A stretch of 64,000 nucleotides of DNA from positions 28,928,001 through 28,992,000 of the forward strand of contig OX637394.1 of assembly GCA_951799425.1 (NCBI GenBank). The letters are read 5' to 3'. The stretch is from Ilex aquifolium. Taxonomy: Eukaryota > Streptophyta > Magnoliopsida > Aquifoliales > Aquifoliaceae. This document shows, in pieces, positions 47,497 to 57,762 of the stretch (positions within the stretch are counted from its first letter, which is position 1; the number at the start of each line of letters is the position of its first letter). The notes beneath the pieces were generated by a model. It was not told the DNA's origin, did no database searches, and saw only the letters and a list, made by a program, of their open reading frames with translations. The position numbers and the translations under genes were made by a program.

Positions 47497-48075
47497 AACT
47501 AACGATAATCTTCTCAGCTTATAAAAAATCAAGATGAGCTCTTCAGCTCATAAACAAACGATAAGCTTCTCAGCTTATAAAAATCAAGATGAGCTCTTTA
47601 GCTCATAAACAAACGATAAGCTTCTCAGCTTATAAAAATCAAGATGTGCTCTTCAGCTCATAAACTAACGATAAGCTTATCAGCTTATAAAAATCAAGAT
47701 GAGCTCTTCAGCTCATAAACAAACGATAAACTTCTCAGCTTATAAAAATCAAGATGAGCTCTTCAGCTCATAAACAAACGATAAGCTTCTTAGCTTATAA
47801 AATTCAAAATGAGCTCTTCCGCTCATAAATAAGCGATAAGCTTCTAAGCTTATAAAAATCAAGATGAGCTCTTCAGCTCATAAACAAACGATAAGTTTCT
47901 TAGCTTATAAAATTCAAAATGAGCTCTTCCGCTTATAAATAAGCGATAAGCTTCTAAGCTTATAAAATACAAGATGAGCTCTTCAGTTCATAAATAAGGG
48001 ATAAGCTTCTCAGCTTAAAAAGGTCAAGATGAGCTCTTCAGCTCATACGCAAACGACACGCTTCTAAGCTCATAA
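47497..48075. repeat. 55-bp tandem array with two hairpins per unit (Tat1)
   Basis: About ten units with a 55-bp period (e.g. CAAGAT at 47530 and 47585). Each unit holds ATAAGCTTCTCAGCTTAT, with 7-bp arms ATAAGCT/AGCTTAT around TCTC, and ATGAGCTCTTCAGCTCAT, with arms ATGAGCT/AGCTCAT around CTTC. Units vary by point changes. The array starts about 100 bp after the integrase stop and separates sense pol from the antisense genes. Confidence 0.9.
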
Positions 48076-48520
48076 AATTCAAAGCTGGTCTCTTCTTGGA
48101 GACACCAACAGTCTTTCCCCACGACCAGTAGTCCTTGTGCACTGCCGACGCACTCGAAGACCCCAATATGTTCGGTGCAACAAAGATCATCTACGAAAAT
48201 CAGTTAGGAATTAAGGTCAGTGCAAACACGATCTTCTGTTTTTCATCAATATTCATGGTCCGACCTGTGGAACCAGTCATGGACTAAGGACGGTACAAAC
48301 ATGATCTTCTGTTTTCCATCTACGTTCGTGTTCTGAACACAAAGAGTGTGCTGAAATAAGTTTACAGAATTCGGGTCGGACTCCTCAGTTCATAAAGATT
48401 CAGAAATGAAAGATCTAGTATTCAGAATATCCAAGAATACAAACATTCAAGAAAAATTTAAAGAGAGCCATAATTTGGCAACGTTCAAGAAAAGAAAGGA
48501 AATGCAAGGGGATAGAGGCC
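48076..48520. other. Spacer between hairpin array and antisense gene B
   Basis: No gene. It contains two copies, about 70 bp apart, of a word like ACACGATCTTCTGTTTTTCATC (near 48227 and 48297). It would be the 3' untranslated part of antisense gene B. Confidence 0.45.
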
Positions 48521-49609
48521 CTAATCTTTTTTAAGCTGAGACTTCAGCTCAACAATTTCTTCTTTCAGGCTAGCATTCTCCTTCTTCAGCTCGTCCCTTT
48601 CTTGCTCAGCCTTATAAATTGAATCAAGAAGCTTCTGACCTGCCGGGGTGAAGAAGATAGTGGACAGAGAATCAGGGGAAAAAGAGTCATCCCTCCTACG
48701 CCTCTTTGAGCTCGCACCAGCGTCCCCATCCTCATCGGAATCCCCTTCGTCGTCAGAGTCAGAAAAAGAAGTCCAGGAAGGATAAGGAACAGTGGAAAAT
48801 TCAAATTCAGTAGCCTCAGCCCCAAGCAAATAAAGGTTGGCACTCGTCATCAGCTCAGAATAAGTCCTAGACTCAGCAAGCAGCAATTCATCAATATTTA
48901 TCATCTCGGGCACATCCAAATCAGGGGGACCTGAGCAAGAAGAGTATAATGAGAATATATCGTCAAGAAAAGTTTAAAGTCAAGAGAGCTCAGATCAAAC
49001 CTACCAATACGAGAGAAGCTCTTCCAGGACCGTGTAATCCTAGCTTCACGGTAGCGATCCTCAGAGGACCGCCAAGACTCCCCAGAAGCAAAAAAGAAGC
49101 GTCTAGACCATCCTTCAGGATTGGAGGGAAGGCCTAGAACCAAGGGCGTAATTTGAAATTCCTCCAACGGAAAAAGCTGAAGCAGGGGACATCGTCTTCT
49201 TCGATCTCGAAGAAGTATAGAAACTCAGAGACAAAGGGGAACCTGCCAAGACCATGTAGGCGGCAGAACAGGAAGAAGCTTACCATAGCAGCCCATCCCC
49301 GTGAGGAAAGGCGAGAAGGGCATAGGCCATAGTAGGCAAGAACTCGCCCTATGGCCGGATGAATGGGAAGGCGAAGTCCCATGTCCAGGCACCTTCGAAG
49401 AAGCAGACTTCCCCTCGAGGAAGGTAGTTACAGGGCTCATCCGGGGTAGGGATTCGTAAAGGCAGATCGAGATCAGGAAAGAACCGTTTCTGGATGGCTT
49501 TCAAATCAGAGGATTCTAGGGATGATGGAGATAAATAGCGGCAATGCCACTTCCAGTCGATCCCGAAGGAAGTCCTTTCTTGGAACAAAGAAGAAGTAGG
49601 TGCAGCCAT
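48521..49609 (-). pseudogene. Antisense gene B of Tat1, decayed PF04195-like paralogue
   Basis: The minus strand starts MAAPTSSLFQERTSF at 49609. The domain typical of 'putative gypsy type transposon' proteins (PF04195, from memory) is recognisable: CFFEG, then LRLPIHPAIGRVLAYYGLCP, then WSRRFFFASGESW. One frame change near 49388 and another near 49150 break it. An intron fits well: donor ATTG|GTAGGT (intron from 49004) and acceptor TTGCTCAG (exon resumes 48930), in phase. The last exon (48930-48521) is acidic (DSDDEGDSDEDGD), then a basic SKRRRR, then a coiled coil up to the TAA. It is a diverged relative of gene A. Confidence 0.7.
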
Positions 49610-49679
49610 TAAAGCTTGCGAAGAAAACAGAGGGTAACCACGAAGAATCAAGAAGAAACTCAGGAAACCAAGAGCCACG

Positions 49680-50569
49680 CGAAAGGGAGTCGGCTGCCTT
49701 TTTGGTTTCTTAATTAATAAAGGTGGTTACGGTTATGGAAAACGGTTGGGAAAAAGGCGGGGAAAAGAATCAGCGCAAGATTAACCCTCCTATCGCACTC
49801 AAAACGACCGAAGAAAGTTCTAAACCCACCAGAGTATTCCTCAATTTGGAGCTCAGCTCGGTTGGCAACATTGCACCTCAGCGTGATCTCTCAGACCTGC
49901 AGCTCCAAGAGTTTTGCTCACATCAGAATGATAAAGTTCCTGATGGGTTCCCCAGTTCATCAAAAGAACTTAGCAGCTCATGAAGTCCATAATCTTGTTT
50001 GAAGAAGGACTAAAGCACTTCTCAAAGCAAGGGGGGATAAGGGAAGGATAAGAGAACTCAGAAGAAAGTTCAGAAAAATAAAGCAGTGGAATTTGTTATT
50101 TATTCCAGTAAGGGTCTATTAAAAGAGCCATGAAGCTCAGAAAGAGCTTTTAAGGTCACAAAAAGAGCTATATAGCTCAGTAAGAATTCCTAAGTTCACA
50201 AACTCAAGCCATGTAGCTCAGAAGGAACTCGCCAGTTCACAATATCAAGCTGTGTGGCTCAGAATGAAGAAGAAAAGGGAAGGGATCCCCAATATACCAA
50301 ATACCGAGCTCAACACCAAGTCTTCTATACTCTTCAAATCTAGTAATGTCGCTTCAAGAAGTGCACAGCACCCCTCAAAGCGAAGGGGGGAAGGGGAGTA
50401 TGTAAAGCAAAACAAGTAAGTGTGCAGTTCGAAATCGAAATTCAAAGGCAGCAAAGGAAAAACAGATGAAGATTGCAAAGTAACACAAAAATCCTAGCCC
50501 AAGGCAAAGTTGCATCAAAAAAAAAAAAAAAAAATTCTTACAAAGAAAAGAGGTTACAACTAAAAAATC
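49680..50569. other. Spacer between antisense genes B and A
   Basis: No gene. Degenerate repeats of about 45-55 bp with words such as TAGCTCAGAAGGAACTC and AGTTCACAA fill about 50110-50270. They echo the AGCTCA words of the hairpin array. A poly(A) run lies at about 50517-50535. It would serve as 3' end of gene A and 5' flank of gene B. Confidence 0.5.
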
Positions 50570-53168
50570 CTAAGTTTCTGAAGGGGGAGTGGACAGAAGA
50601 TCCTGCAGCTCGGCGGATGCAGCCTCAACAGGAGTGGCAGAACTCAGGAGCTCAGGGGGCAAGGATCCCAAAGTTGGAGGAGTAGAATTGTCAGGAACGC
50701 TGATCCCAGGAGCCTCTGCCCTATCTGGTAATGATCCTTGTTCAAGAGCTTCGGTCACCAAGTCAGCAGAGAAGGACGCAGCACGAACAATCGAGGGAGG
50801 AGCAGGTATATCCTGGAGTGGGGCTTTAGGAGGAAGAGCTGAGGTATCTTCCTCACCATCAGAGTCAGTTTCTTCCAATTCCCCTTCTGTTGGGATAGGA
50901 AAATTGAAATCTAGGTCAGGAAAATTCTTGCAAGCCTTACGCTGAAAAGCAATCCATCCAGAGGCCCATTGGGTGGTAGCTTCATCAGTCAGCTCAGCTA
51001 TTAAATCACTCTTCTCCTTGAGCTCCTTGTGGAGAATCCCATTGGCCTCGCAAATGGTGTCATATTCTCTCTTTGTGAATTCAAGAGAGTTGCGGGCGTC
51101 AAAAGCATCCTGGTTAGCCTTAGCCCAGAGCTCAGTTTTGTACTTCAGCTCATCCCCCACAATCCTTAGCTCGTCGCGAGCCTTCTTCTCTCCCTCCTCA
51201 GCCTTGAGCTTGGCTGCTTGAAAGCCCTTGAGATCAGAGGATTGCTTCTCCAACTGTTCGGTTAGGTCCTTTACTTGGTTTCTGAGATCCTCATTCTCAA
51301 AAGACTGCTCCGCAACCTTGAGCTCATACGCCTTCAGAGCTTTAATAGAAGACTCGGAAGACCGAACTCTCCTCAACAGGCCCTTTACGTGGATAGCCAT
51401 CTAAAAAGACAAAGGTAAATAAAGCAAGCGGCAAACAGCTATGGCGTAAGGTTAAGCGGGTGACTGAGAATATCAAGATTTACAGAGGCTGCTCCCTGAA
51501 GAGCTGAGGCGATGGACTCTTCAAGCTCCATAGTGGCAGCCCTCTTGATGTCAGACTCGGGGAGAATAGAGGAAACAGCCCCTGCGGCGAGCTCCATGTT
51601 TTCAAAAAAGGAATCCTCATCTTCCTTCACGTCGGGTAGCGTCCCCTTATTGCCCTCAGAACCCACCGGTGGTGTCTTAATAATCTTCCCTGAAGAGCTG
51701 TATTTGAAACGACCAGGTCGGATACGCGGGATCACATCCAAAGCCTTCTCAATCTCTGACGAGGAAGGAGAGGTCTGTCCTCCCGCCAAGATAGGCTGGG
51801 TTTTTGGAGAAGGAGGGGTCTTCACAACCTCGGAGGAGCTAGGTGGAGGAGCCAGATCCTCGGCAGCTGAAGAAGAAGTTGGCTCCCCCACCTTTTGAAC
51901 TTTGGCCTGAGGAGCAGAGCTACTCCCAGAACCAACCTGGACCTTTCGCTTGCTACCTCTGCCACTCTTTGACAACTTATTCACCTTGGCCTGGATTTCC
52001 TCCGGGTTAAGCTTCATAGTGGAAGATCCTGGAAGATCTGAGCTAAAACAGTTAGATAAAAAGAAATGAAAAGTAAGATAAAGGAACCCTTAGGAAAAGG
52101 GGGTTACCAGCAGCTCCTTCGGGTCTGACCACAGAAATTGGAAGCGGAGCCTCAATAGCTACCTCAGGGAGGCTGAACCCTCTGTCCACCAAAACCCAAG
52201 GCAGAATGAGCTCGGAATACCTTCTTGGGGTGCACCTCATCAATATCTCCCTCGCCTCTTGTTCCTCAGTGCTAAGCTTGAGACGAGTACCTAGAAAACT
52301 CAAAGGCAGAACAGAGTTAGGAGCTCATGGTCCTCGAAACGAAAAACACAACTAACCCAATTAAGGACTCACCCAAGTTGTCCGGACGAGTCCAGGCCTT
52401 GGGAATACCAAGAGTGTCCGACCTGTCAACAGGATTGTTTTCCCAATTGGTGCCCCCGACAAAAAAGAAATGTTCCTTCCAGTGCTTGTGGGAGGTCGGA
52501 ATGTTAGAAATAAGCTGCCTAACATTGGCACGCTTAGAGGCATACAAGAAGCCTTCAGAGGTCGGTTTAACATTGAAGAACTCTAAGAACAAAGGAAGGG
52601 TAGGGACCCCGAGGTCTAAATCTTTGAAAATAACCAGAAGACCCGTTAAGACACCCCAGAAATTAGGAGAAAGTTGAGAGGGGCACACGTTGAAGTACTG
52701 CAAAATGGTTTTGAAAAAGGGATGTATAGGAAAACGAAGGCCATTATCCAAGGCGGCCTCAAAAAAACAGACCCTCTTATTAACCTGGGCAACGTAGGGA
52801 GTAAAACTGTCTGGGCTCAAGAGCTCAACGCCATCAGGGAAGCTATAGCGAGTACGCAAAACGTTTAACAAAAAAGGATTGAACTTGCTAGGGCCCACTT
52901 GCTCAGCTAGCTTATAGGCAGCTCCTAAGTACGTTGAGACATCAGAAATCCCAACTCCACTGACCTTGCCTTTGTCTTTGTCTGACTTAGGGGGCAGGGG
53001 AGAAGATGCTGAGGGGAACTCCCCGGTATTGACCTCAGAATCAGCGACATCTACCCCAGGGAAATTGTCTATCTCGTCACCTACTTCCCCTAATTCAGTA
53101 TCTTCCTCGGCTGACCTATCCCCTAAGAGTGATACAAAGGAGCGAGTGGCTCCAGAAGAGGCTGACAT
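50570..53168 (-). CDS. Antisense gene A of Tat1: intact four-exon gene, PF04195-like protein
   Basis: Exons on the minus strand are 53168-52373, 52290-52108, 52037-51484 and 51400-50570; they add to 2364 nt, 787 codons plus stop, with no internal stop. The first two introns have standard GT-AG ends (donors GTGAGT and GTAACC, acceptors TTTTCTAG and TAGCTCAG); intron 3 uses GTAAAT...TTTTTAG. Every junction keeps phase. Residues of about 95-245 match the 'putative gypsy type transposon' domain (NKRVCFFEAAL, GLRFPIHPFF, HWKEHFFFV). Residues 270-510 are Ser/Pro-rich with a basic SGRGSKRK. Residues 512-690 are a long coiled coil, followed by an acidic tail. The frame is also open upstream to an ATG at 53648. 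Such antisense genes are known in Tat elements; their role is unknown. Confidence 0.72.
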
Positions 53169-53731
53169 GGTAGGAAGAGAAAAAGGAAGATTAAAAGAGC
53201 GGTAAAGGGAAGGGGCACTGGTCAGGCACTCTCTAAGGACCCTTGGATCAACACAATAACTCCCAACAGCGAGAATGTGAACTATAGAACTCCAATCTAC
53301 GAAGTGGGGAAGTGGGGCTGGGCAATGGTCCCGATTCCAAAAGTAAAAGAACCGAAAAGCCCAAAAATGCAGCAACCACCTCGAATTCGAGGGATCCAGG
53401 ACAAAGGAGGAAATGAAAGGGGCAAAGGACGTACCTAACTCAGGAATAGTGGCGAACAGAAGCCTGGAGCAATATTGAAGGAAGAAGGCGCTGCAAGTCT
53501 TCAAAGACGAGAGCCGGGAATTCGGTTTCAAACAAGAAATCAGGAAAGTTCGAGTAAGATGGTCTGAAATCACAAGAAGAATGGAGACGAAGAGCGGTGA
53601 AGAAGGTGAACAGAGTGAGAATGAGGGTTTTGATGACCGTTTGGACATTTATGGCTTGAGAGGACGTGGGCTGGAACATGCGCGAGAATCGAGGAGACCA
53701 TGATTGACAGAAAACCGTCAAAAAGGCAGTG

Positions 53732-53739
53732 CCTTTATA
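53732..53739 (-). promoter_or_regulatory. TATA box for antisense gene A
   Basis: TATAAAGG on the minus strand, 88 bp inside the 3' LTR border and about 85 bp before the in-frame ATG at 53648. No other TATA-like word is as well placed. It suggests that transcription starts inside the element, not in the LTR. Confidence 0.5.
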
Positions 53740-53809
53740 CAAGCCTAGGTCAGTCAGACTCTAGCTTGGTTTAAAAACAGGTTAGCCCCTGCCTAAGCTA
53801 ACTTAAGGC

Positions 53810-53826
53810 AAGGGCTGGGGGGCAAC
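53810..53826 (+). other. Polypurine tract of Tat1
   Basis: AAGGGCTGGGGGGCAAC directly precedes the 3' LTR start TGATGATACC at 53827. Position and purine run fit plus-strand priming. Confidence 0.75.
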
Positions 53827-54520
53827 TGATGATACCTAAAATAAGCCCTAGACACGAGCTTAGAAAGTGAGCTCAGCCCAGGAGCTCAGGTAAAATAAGC
53901 AGAGCTCATCCAGCCTTGATCTGAGCTCATCCAGCCGGGCGCAAGGGTTCCCAGCTGAAGATACGACCTGAGAAATGACAAGAGGGCAGTGAGATGACAG
54001 CGGATACCTTCGCAATGGGAATTAGGCTGATCCAAGGCGTGAAACCCGTAACCAACCAGGATCCTCTCCTAAAACCAAGGAGAGGACCCCATGATAGAAG
54101 ACAAAGATCTCGCCGTTTGAAGCCAGCCATAGGAAGTTTAGGTAACTCCGAGATTATAGATGAAGATAGGGCACGACCCCTTCAATAAAGGAGATGATTT
54201 CGAATTAGAGGTAAGCATGAGGCTATAAAAGGGAGGCAATGGAGCCCCACGGGGGGGATATATACGACTGTAATACGTTCAACTGGATCAATAAGAAAGA
54301 AAGGAGCCAGAAACTCCATTGCAAAGTGGACTAGCCGAGCTCAGGCCGGTGAACCACTATAATCTTGTCTTGTTATCACCCCCTTTCCAAAATCCCTTAA
54401 GCATCATATTGCCTTATCAAGCACGAGCCTTGCAGCTCAGACATCGTACTCAGCTTCACCCGGATCGTTCATATTAAATAACCCTGTTCCATAGCTCATT
54501 CGCATAGATTCGCACCATCA
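53827..54520 (+). repeat. 3' LTR of Tat1
   Basis: A complete 694-bp LTR, TGATGATACC to CGCACCATCA, with TATAAAAG at 54224-54231, followed by the TSD GTAAC. It matches the two halves of the 5' LTR. It ends only 66 bp before exon 2 of the host gene and reads toward it. Confidence 0.93.
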
Positions 54521-54586
54521 GTAACAATAGTATTCATTCTTGAGCTATTGAGTATGATGCTTTTAGTGGATGATTGGTTTGGACAG

Positions 54587-55083
54587 CCAAGGTAGACTTC
54601 AATGTCGATTTAACACACAAGCTATGTGCTGTTTTGATGCTCCACTTTTTCAGGTTCTATTCTATTGTCACCCTTTTGCTTTATATGTTTCCTCTTTTCA
54701 TTCTTCTTATGAGCTCACTCCTTCTGGCTGAAACAGGAACTCTGGTAGCCCATTTTCACTAGTTATTGGGAGGTAGGTATTATCGTCGTTGTCATTTCAA
54801 GATGTGTGTGTGTGTCGTGCGCTTTTTCAGTCTCTTGTTTTTACTACTTCAAAGTTTCAATTTTTTGGAGTGTCTGGGATTTTTGTTTAATTTGTTGGTG
54901 GGTTTTGGTGTAATGGGTTGCCTAATTTCTCTTTACAGCCTTTGCATCAAACACTCCAATTTATTTGGCAAAAGTGAAAAACTTGATATATTGTGGGATA
55001 AAGGACTTTATGATTCCAATGTCTTGGTAGCTTACAAGAAGCCGAGGCCTGAATGGCTTGGTCAACAGTCTTTTATCATTCAG
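54587..55083 (+). CDS. OEP39-like: OEP39-like Omp85-family protein, exons 2-4
   Basis: Exon 2 is 54587-54653 (acceptor GGACAG, donor CAG|GTTCTA), exon 3 is 54737-54772 (AAACAG; AG|GTAGGT) and exon 4 is 54939-55083 (TTTACAG; CAG|GTTGCT). All join in phase with exon 1. The product continues AKVDFNVDLTHKLC, SPFSLVIG, SLCIKHSNLFGKSEKLD, WDKGLYDSNVLVAYKKPRPEW, which is the N-terminal part of the OEP39/P36 proteins, short POTRA-less members of the Omp85 family in the plastid outer envelope (from memory). The beta-barrel part is not in the window; it must lie beyond Tat2, which begins 207 bp after exon 4. Exons are undamaged, so the gene may be alive if the long introns are spliced. Confidence 0.8.
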
Positions 55084-55289
55084 GTTGCTGTCTTCTGCCT
55101 TTGTATTTCTTTTTGCAGATGAAAAAATGGATGCTGACATGTTCTGAATTCAACTAAAATGGTGGAATCAAATTGAACCTAATTTCCGGAACATTAATAA
55201 GGGATTTGAATGAAAGATTTCATTTTTAGAACATTTCAAATGGTGGTTGGGTTTCCTTTTATTCATGAAATGACCATTTTGTTAAATAT

Positions 55290-55931
55290 TGATGATGAGC
55301 TCAGCATGGGAGGTCAGGAAAAACCAACAGAGCTCATCCAGTTGCAATCAGAGCTCCCCACAGTAAAAACAAAATAGGGAACAGCAAGACAATAGCAAAT
55401 ACCTCTAGAGCAATAACCAAGCTGGATTCAAGGCACGAGATTCGTAGCCGATTGAGATCCTCTCAGAAGATTGAGAAGGATCCTACGATAGGAGGCAAAG
55501 ATTTCGGGATAGAGTCCATTGATCCAGCCAAAAAGGAGTTTAGGTAACCCCGAAACGGAGGAGAGTAGAGGGGAGAAAATCCCTCCATTATAGGAAGTAA
55601 AATCGGATTAGAGGTAAGCAAGAGGCTATAAAAGGGGAGCAAGCCTCCATAGAGAGGCGGTGGAGCCACGAAGAACCCTAACTCCCCTCTGACTACATTG
55701 TAACAGATTCAGTACCATCAATAAGAAGATAGGAGCCATAGGCTCCATTCCAGAGTGGACAAGCCGAGCTCAAGCCGGTGAACCACTATAATTCTGTTGT
55801 GTTATCTCCCCATCCTCAATTTCCCTAAGCATCAACCAGCATTGCTTGACACGAGCCTTGTAGTTCGGACACCACTCTTAACTCCACTCATATCTGACCT
55901 CTAGTTCATTCTCGGTAGATTTACACCATCA
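55290..55931 (+). repeat. 5' LTR of Tat2
   Basis: 642 bp from TGATGATGAG to ACACCATCA, directly followed by the primer site. TATAAAAG lies at 55627-55634. Shared words with the Tat1 LTR include the end, the TATA surroundings and a GTGAACCACTATAAT block, but overall similarity is modest. Confidence 0.85.
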
Positions 55932-55934
55932 GTT

Positions 55935-55953
55935 TGGCGCCATCTGTGGGAAC
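55935..55953 (+). other. Primer-binding site of Tat2
   Basis: TGGCGCCATCTGTGGGAAC starts 3 bp inside the LTR and differs from Tat1 at one base. Confidence 0.7.
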
Positions 55954-55993
55954 GACAGTTCTTATTACAAATATACTGATTTCTCAGTAATTG

Positions 55994-57151
55994 ATGGTCT
56001 CTACACGAAACATGAGTAAAAATCAGATGAATCCTCCAAGAGTGCAGAACCCTCAGGAGGTCACCAGTGGGAGGCAACCGGAAAACCTTCACGATTTCAT
56101 CCCCACTGATGAAAACGACCCTCCTACGGTGGATCCTCCCCCTAACAACGAGCTGGACGCCCTTCGCCTGGTCAATCAACGCTTGCTTCAACAAAATGAA
56201 GAGCTCTTGAAGCTCTTACAAGATCCTCCGCAGGCGCGACCACCCCGACAAGGGCCGAATGATCTTCCTCCTAGGGAACGGTAGTGCCTTGATCCCCTCA
56301 AGGAAGCAAACGAAGGAGGAGAAAGCAGCCAAGCACCCCATCAGCCGCTTAGGAGGGGAGTCAATGAAGAAGCACAAAGCCAGAATGAAGGACTGGATAA
56401 GAATGATTTCCTTCCTTTCCAACATGAAAGAATGGAGCAATATTGGGAACACCGCTTCAAGGATATCCAGCAAGAGCTCAGCCACATGAGAGAGGCAGTG
56501 AAAGTCAAAGACCCAATGACGATGGATGCCTTGGTGCAACAAACTGAATCCCCATTCACCCCCGGGGTGCTGCATTTCCCCTTTCCTCCGAAGTTCAGAG
56601 TACCTCAGATAGAGGTCTTTGATGGGACAAAAGACCCTGTGGATCACCTTAACACCTACAAAAACCAAATGGAATTGCACAGATACCAGGACCCTGTGCG
56701 ATGCAGGGCCTTCGCCATTACCTTGAAGGGGTCGACCTTGGCATGGTTCAATAGGCTCCCCCCAGCCTCAATCTCTTCTTTCAAGGAACTTTCCATTTCC
56801 TTCGTATGTCACTTCATTGGAGCTCAGATCTACAGAAAGCCGAGCTACTATTTATTAAATATCAAGCAGAGGCCCGAGGAGAACCTGCGATCTTATGTGC
56901 AGAGGTTCAATTCAGAATCTCTGAAGGTGGACATCCCAGACGAAAAGTTTGCCATAACTGCCTTCATTGCAGGATTAGGAGTGCAGTCAAAGGACCTAAT
57001 GTTCTCTATATCAAAGAACCCTCAAGCAAGCATGGCTGAGGTGTTAGCCAAGGCAGAAAAGTATATAAATGGGGAGGAGGCACTCCTTTCCAAGGTGGGA
57101 AGTACATCCTCGCGTAAGGAGAAGGAAAAAGAAGAGAAGAAAAGGGACTGA
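55994..57151 (+). pseudogene. Tat2 gag with internal stop
   Basis: It starts MVSTRNMSKNQMN at 55994. A TAG at 56282-56284 interrupts the polar N-terminal part; the same frame then carries the gag domain (DGTKDPVDHLNTYKNQM, GSTLAWFNRLPPASI, LRSYVQRFN). The TGA at 57149-57151 is CGA in Tat1. A zinc knuckle (YCDYHKDHGHHTDDC) follows in the same frame at about 57400. Confidence 0.87.
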
Positions 57152-57762
57152 AGTCCCAGGAAAGAAAAGGGGCGAGAGAGGTCCCCAAGGAGGGATAGAG
57201 ATCGCTCCCCGAAGAGAAGAGGAAATGTTAGAGACCGCTTGGGCCCCATACAGCCCGAACTACAGCCTAGATATGAACCTCAGCGATACACCCCGCTCAC
57301 CGCCGCTGTATCCCAAGTTCTGTATGAGGTCCAAAACGAGAAGTTCCTAAGGTGGCCACCTCGGATGAAGGCAGATCTAGCCAAGAGAGACCCCACGAAG
57401 TATTGCGATTACCACAAGGATCATGGTCACCACACTGATGACTGCATTCAACTAAAGAAGGAAATCGAGTTCCTAATCCAGCGAGGACAGCTGCGTCGCT
57501 TTGTGGCCCATGACAACCAGCACCGAGCTCTTCCACCGCCGCCACCTCAACAGCAGGCACCTGCGCCACATCAACAACCTCTAGATGAGATTAGAGTAAT
57601 ATCTGGAGGATTAGCGGGAGGTGGAGAGTCCAGCTCAGCCAGGAAAGCGCACCTCTGACGAATCAGAGCCGAAGAAGCTCTCGAAGTGCATACTGTATCC
57701 AAAGCACCACGCATAGATACAACTATCACTTTTTTAGATTCTGATTTGGAGGGATGCCAATA
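57152..57762 (+). pseudogene. Tat2 gag-pol junction and protease, left part
   Basis: The reading frame passes the zinc knuckle and the proline/glutamine linker, then a TGA at 57656-57658 that is CGA in Tat1. It breaks off at 57762 in the CAATA duplication made by solo LTR S4. The protease resumes at 59589. Confidence 0.85.

Larger units (their letters stand above)
39516..54520 (+). mobile_element. Tat-lineage Ty3/gypsy retrotransposon Tat1 in intron 1 of the OEP39-like gene
   Basis: Borders are TGATGATACC (39516) and CGCACCATCA (54520), with a perfect TSD GTAAC at 39511-39515 and 54521-54525. The length is 15,005 bp including a 1.65-kb nested solo LTR in the 5' LTR. Order: 5' LTR, primer site, gag, protease-RT-RNase H-archaeal RNase H, integrase, 55-bp hairpin tandem array, two antisense genes, polypurine tract, 3' LTR. 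The second RNase H and the antisense gene region mark the Tat lineage. By eye the LTRs differ at about 15 of about 694 aligned bases, mostly transitions, so the insertion is fairly recent. Gag-pol is broken by stops and a frameshift. Confidence 0.93.

Noticed and set aside
47497..48075. Regular repeats with spacers that could be mistaken for a CRISPR array
   Set aside because: The whole 55-bp unit repeats, there are no unique spacers, and it lies in a plant retrotransposon.
54766..55122. Single 118-codon plus-strand frame as an independent gene
   Set aside because: It runs through an intron; the splice sites at 54772/54939 and 55083 give the correct OEP39-like exon 4 in phase.
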